Assembly (NCBI GenBank): GCA_025345505.1
Contig: JANVCC010000018.1
Location: 60,229,848-60,293,847, forward strand
Direction of reading: 5' to 3'
DNA from: Todiramphus chloris collaris
Taxonomy: Eukaryota > Chordata > Aves > Coraciiformes > Alcedinidae
DNA: 64,000 nucleotides
In this document: in pieces, positions 62,060 through 64,000 of the stretch
Numbering within the stretch: the first letter of the stretch is position 1
Layout of the letters: each line of letters starts with the position of its first letter
Translations under genes and position numbers: made by a program
The notes under the pieces: generated by a model
Databases searched by the model: none
What the model saw: only the letters and a program-made list of their open reading frames with translations
What the model was told of the DNA's origin: nothing

Positions 62060-63595
62060 ATGGCCCCTGATGGGTGGCACCCACAAGTGCTGAGGGAGCT
62101 ACTGATGTTACTCTACCACTCTTCATCATTTCTGAAAGATCATGGAGAATAGGTGAGGTTCCTGAAGACTGGAGGAAAGCCAGTGTCACTCCAGTTTTCA
62201 AAAAGGGTGAGAAGGAAGACCCTCATAATTACAGACCAGCCAGGCTCAGCTCTATCCCTGGAAAGGTAATGGAGCATCTCATTCTGGAGATCATATCTGA
62301 GCACATGGAAGAAAAGAAGGATATCAAGAGTAGCCAACATGGATTTACTAAAGGGAACTCATGTCTGACTAATATGATAACCTTCTATCATGGTGTGACT
62401 GAACGGATAGATGCAGGGAGAGCAGAGGGTGTTATCTACCTTGACTTCAAGGCTTTTGATACTGTCTCCCATAACATCCTTGTGGGTAAGCTCGGGAAGT
62501 ATAGGTTAGAAGAGCAGACAGTGAGATGAGTTGGGAACTGTCTGAACAATGGAGCTCAGAGGGTTGTGATCAGTGGTGCAGAGTCCAGCTGGTGGCCTGT
62601 AAGTGGTGATGTTCCCCAGGGGTCAATTCTGTGTTCAGTCTTATTCAACATCTTTATCAATGACCTGGATGAAGGGATTTAGTGTACCTTCAGTAAGTTT
62701 ACTGATGATACTAAACTGGGAGCAGTGCCTGATACACCAGAAGGCTGTGCTGCCATCCAGTGAGATCTGGACAGACTGGAGGGCTGGGCAAAAGCAAACG
62801 TAATGAAGTTCAGCAAAGATAAGTGTAGAGTCCTACACCTGGGGAGGAATGCCATGTACCAGTACAGGTTAGGGGTAGACCTGCTGGAAAGCAGCCCCAT
62901 GGAGAGAGATCTTGGCATCCTGGTGGACAGTAAGTTATCCATGGACCAGCAATGTGCCCTTGTGGCCAGGAAGGCCAATGGCAGCCTGGGGTGCATGAAG
63001 AAGACAGTGACCAGCAGGTAGAGGGAGGCTCTCCTCCCCCTCTGCTGTGTACTAGTGAGACCATTTTTGGAGTATTGTGTCCAGTTCTGGTCTCCCCAGT
63101 CCAAGAGGGACAGGGAAATACTAGAGAGAGTCCAATGGAGAGCTACAAAGATGATGAAGGGCCTGGAACATCTCTCTTATGAGGAAAGGCTGAGAGCCCT
63201 GGGGCTGTTTAGCCTCGAAAAGGGAAGACTGAGAGGTGATCTTATGAATGTTTACAAATATGTGAAGGTTGGGTGTCAAGTAGAAGGGGCCAGTCTCTTT
63301 TCAGTGGTGCCCTGTGATAGGATGAGAGGTAATGGTAGCAAGGTGAAACACAGGAAGTTCCACCTCAATATGAGGAAAATCTTCTTCACTGTGAGCGTGA
63401 CAGAGCACTGGAACAGGCTGCCCAGGGAGGTTGTGGATTCTCCATGTCTGGAGACTTTCAAGACCCGCCTGGATCTGTTCTTGTGTTGCCTGTCCAAAGT
63501 AATCCTGCTCTGGCAGGGGGGTTGGACTAGATGATCTCCAGGGGTCCCCTCCAACCCCTAATATTCTATGATTTTATCATTCTGTGATTCTTCTG
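62060..63595 (+). mobile_element. CR1 LINE, 5'-truncated, with degenerate reverse transcriptase ORF2
   Basis: A 1.5 kb CR1 copy. It begins in the reverse-transcriptase domain (GWHP..VLREL, then GEVPEDWRKASVTPVFKKG), with the motifs NYRP, QHGFTKG, YLDFKAFDTVSH, PQGS and the catalytic-type box F-T-D-D at about 62697-62708. The ORF2 C-terminal region ([22 protein letters not shown]) and a complete 3' UTR ending in the ATTCTRTGATT-like repeat near 63590 follow. The frame is broken by several in-frame stops (for example after EEQTVR and after KKTVTSR) and by a frameshift near the start, so it is inactive. The short 3' UTR and good conservation suggest a fairly recent subfamily. Confidence 0.92.
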
Positions 63596-64000
63596 TGTTA
63601 CTTTTCTGCTTGTATGTCCTGATATGAGCATCAACAAGAATTTCTTCACAACAGTATAAATGTTATTGCTCATTAATTACGTGGGGTACACTACAACCCT
63701 AGTTCCTTTTCTGCAGAACTATTATCCATCCTGCCAGATCCCCTTTCGTCATTGTGTAATCAATTACTCTTGCTTAAACGGTGTTTATGGTTTCCCACAC
63801 AAATTTAATACACATGTCTTCTAATGACATGAATGAAGGAGCAGAAAGCATAAAAGAGAAGCAGACACAGGACAGACCTCTTTGGAAACAACAGTGATTT
63901 CTTTCCATTTAAATAGTGATTTGAAATGAATAATTTAAGTAGAGTTCCCACCATAATTATTTTTCCAAGCAGTTAAGAAACATGGCATCTGCAAATGGAC
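63596..64000. other. Intergenic flank
   Basis: AT-rich unique sequence after the CR1 terminus; nothing recognised. Confidence 0.6.

Noticed and set aside
62074..63534. Intact CR1 reverse transcriptase gene
   Set aside because: The coding region is interrupted by several stops and at least one frameshift and lacks its 5' part; it is described as an inactive element.
1..64000. CRISPR arrays, tRNA or rRNA genes, bacterial-type operons
   Set aside because: No spaced direct repeats of CRISPR type, no cloverleaf with A/B box that I could recognise, and all context is vertebrate nuclear DNA.

Overview
The window is vertebrate nuclear DNA and almost certainly avian. It holds two interrupted protein-coding genes with canonical GT-AG introns, long AT-rich introns, CR1-type LINE fragments whose 3' ends carry the ATTCTRTGATT-like repeat, and solo LTRs of the kind common in birds. 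Nothing bacterial or phage-like is present. The pair TBPL1 - SLC2A12, convergent (tail to tail), matches the synteny known for human 6q23. Gene assignments rest on reading the translated exons against remembered human family sequences, not on a database search.

Layout. 1-4421: intronic or 5' flanking DNA of TBPL1. 4422-~11760: TBPL1 (plus strand), six coding exons giving 183 residues, with a poly(A) signal at 11735. 11761-18367: the space between the converging 3' ends, which must hold the SLC2A12 3' UTR and an old CR1-like scrap. 18368-49081: SLC2A12 (GLUT12; minus strand), five coding exons giving 597 residues, all reconstructed with matching phases. Intron 4 contains a strong CpG island (18577-18992) just upstream of the last exon. 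Intron 2 (17.7 kb) carries a CR1 fragment, a (GGAGA)n array with a 10-N assembly gap, and another CR1-like 3' end. 49082-64000: DNA upstream of SLC2A12. It has two LTRs of one family in opposite orientation (51489-52207 and 56172-~56830), a CR1 copy with degenerate reverse-transcriptase coding sequence (62060-63595), and an inverted, almost identical partial copy of that CR1 at 60170-60636.

Functionally the two genes are neighbours, not partners: TBPL1 is a TBP-like general transcription factor and SLC2A12 is a plasma-membrane/endosomal hexose transporter. The points most worth a second look are: loss of both dileucine sorting motifs and two Pro-to-Ser changes in the predicted SLC2A12 protein; the intragenic CpG island; a stop codon three codons early in TBPL1; and the inverted CR1 duplication, whose truncated 3' end does not fit ordinary retrotransposition. 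I found no convincing new biological system.
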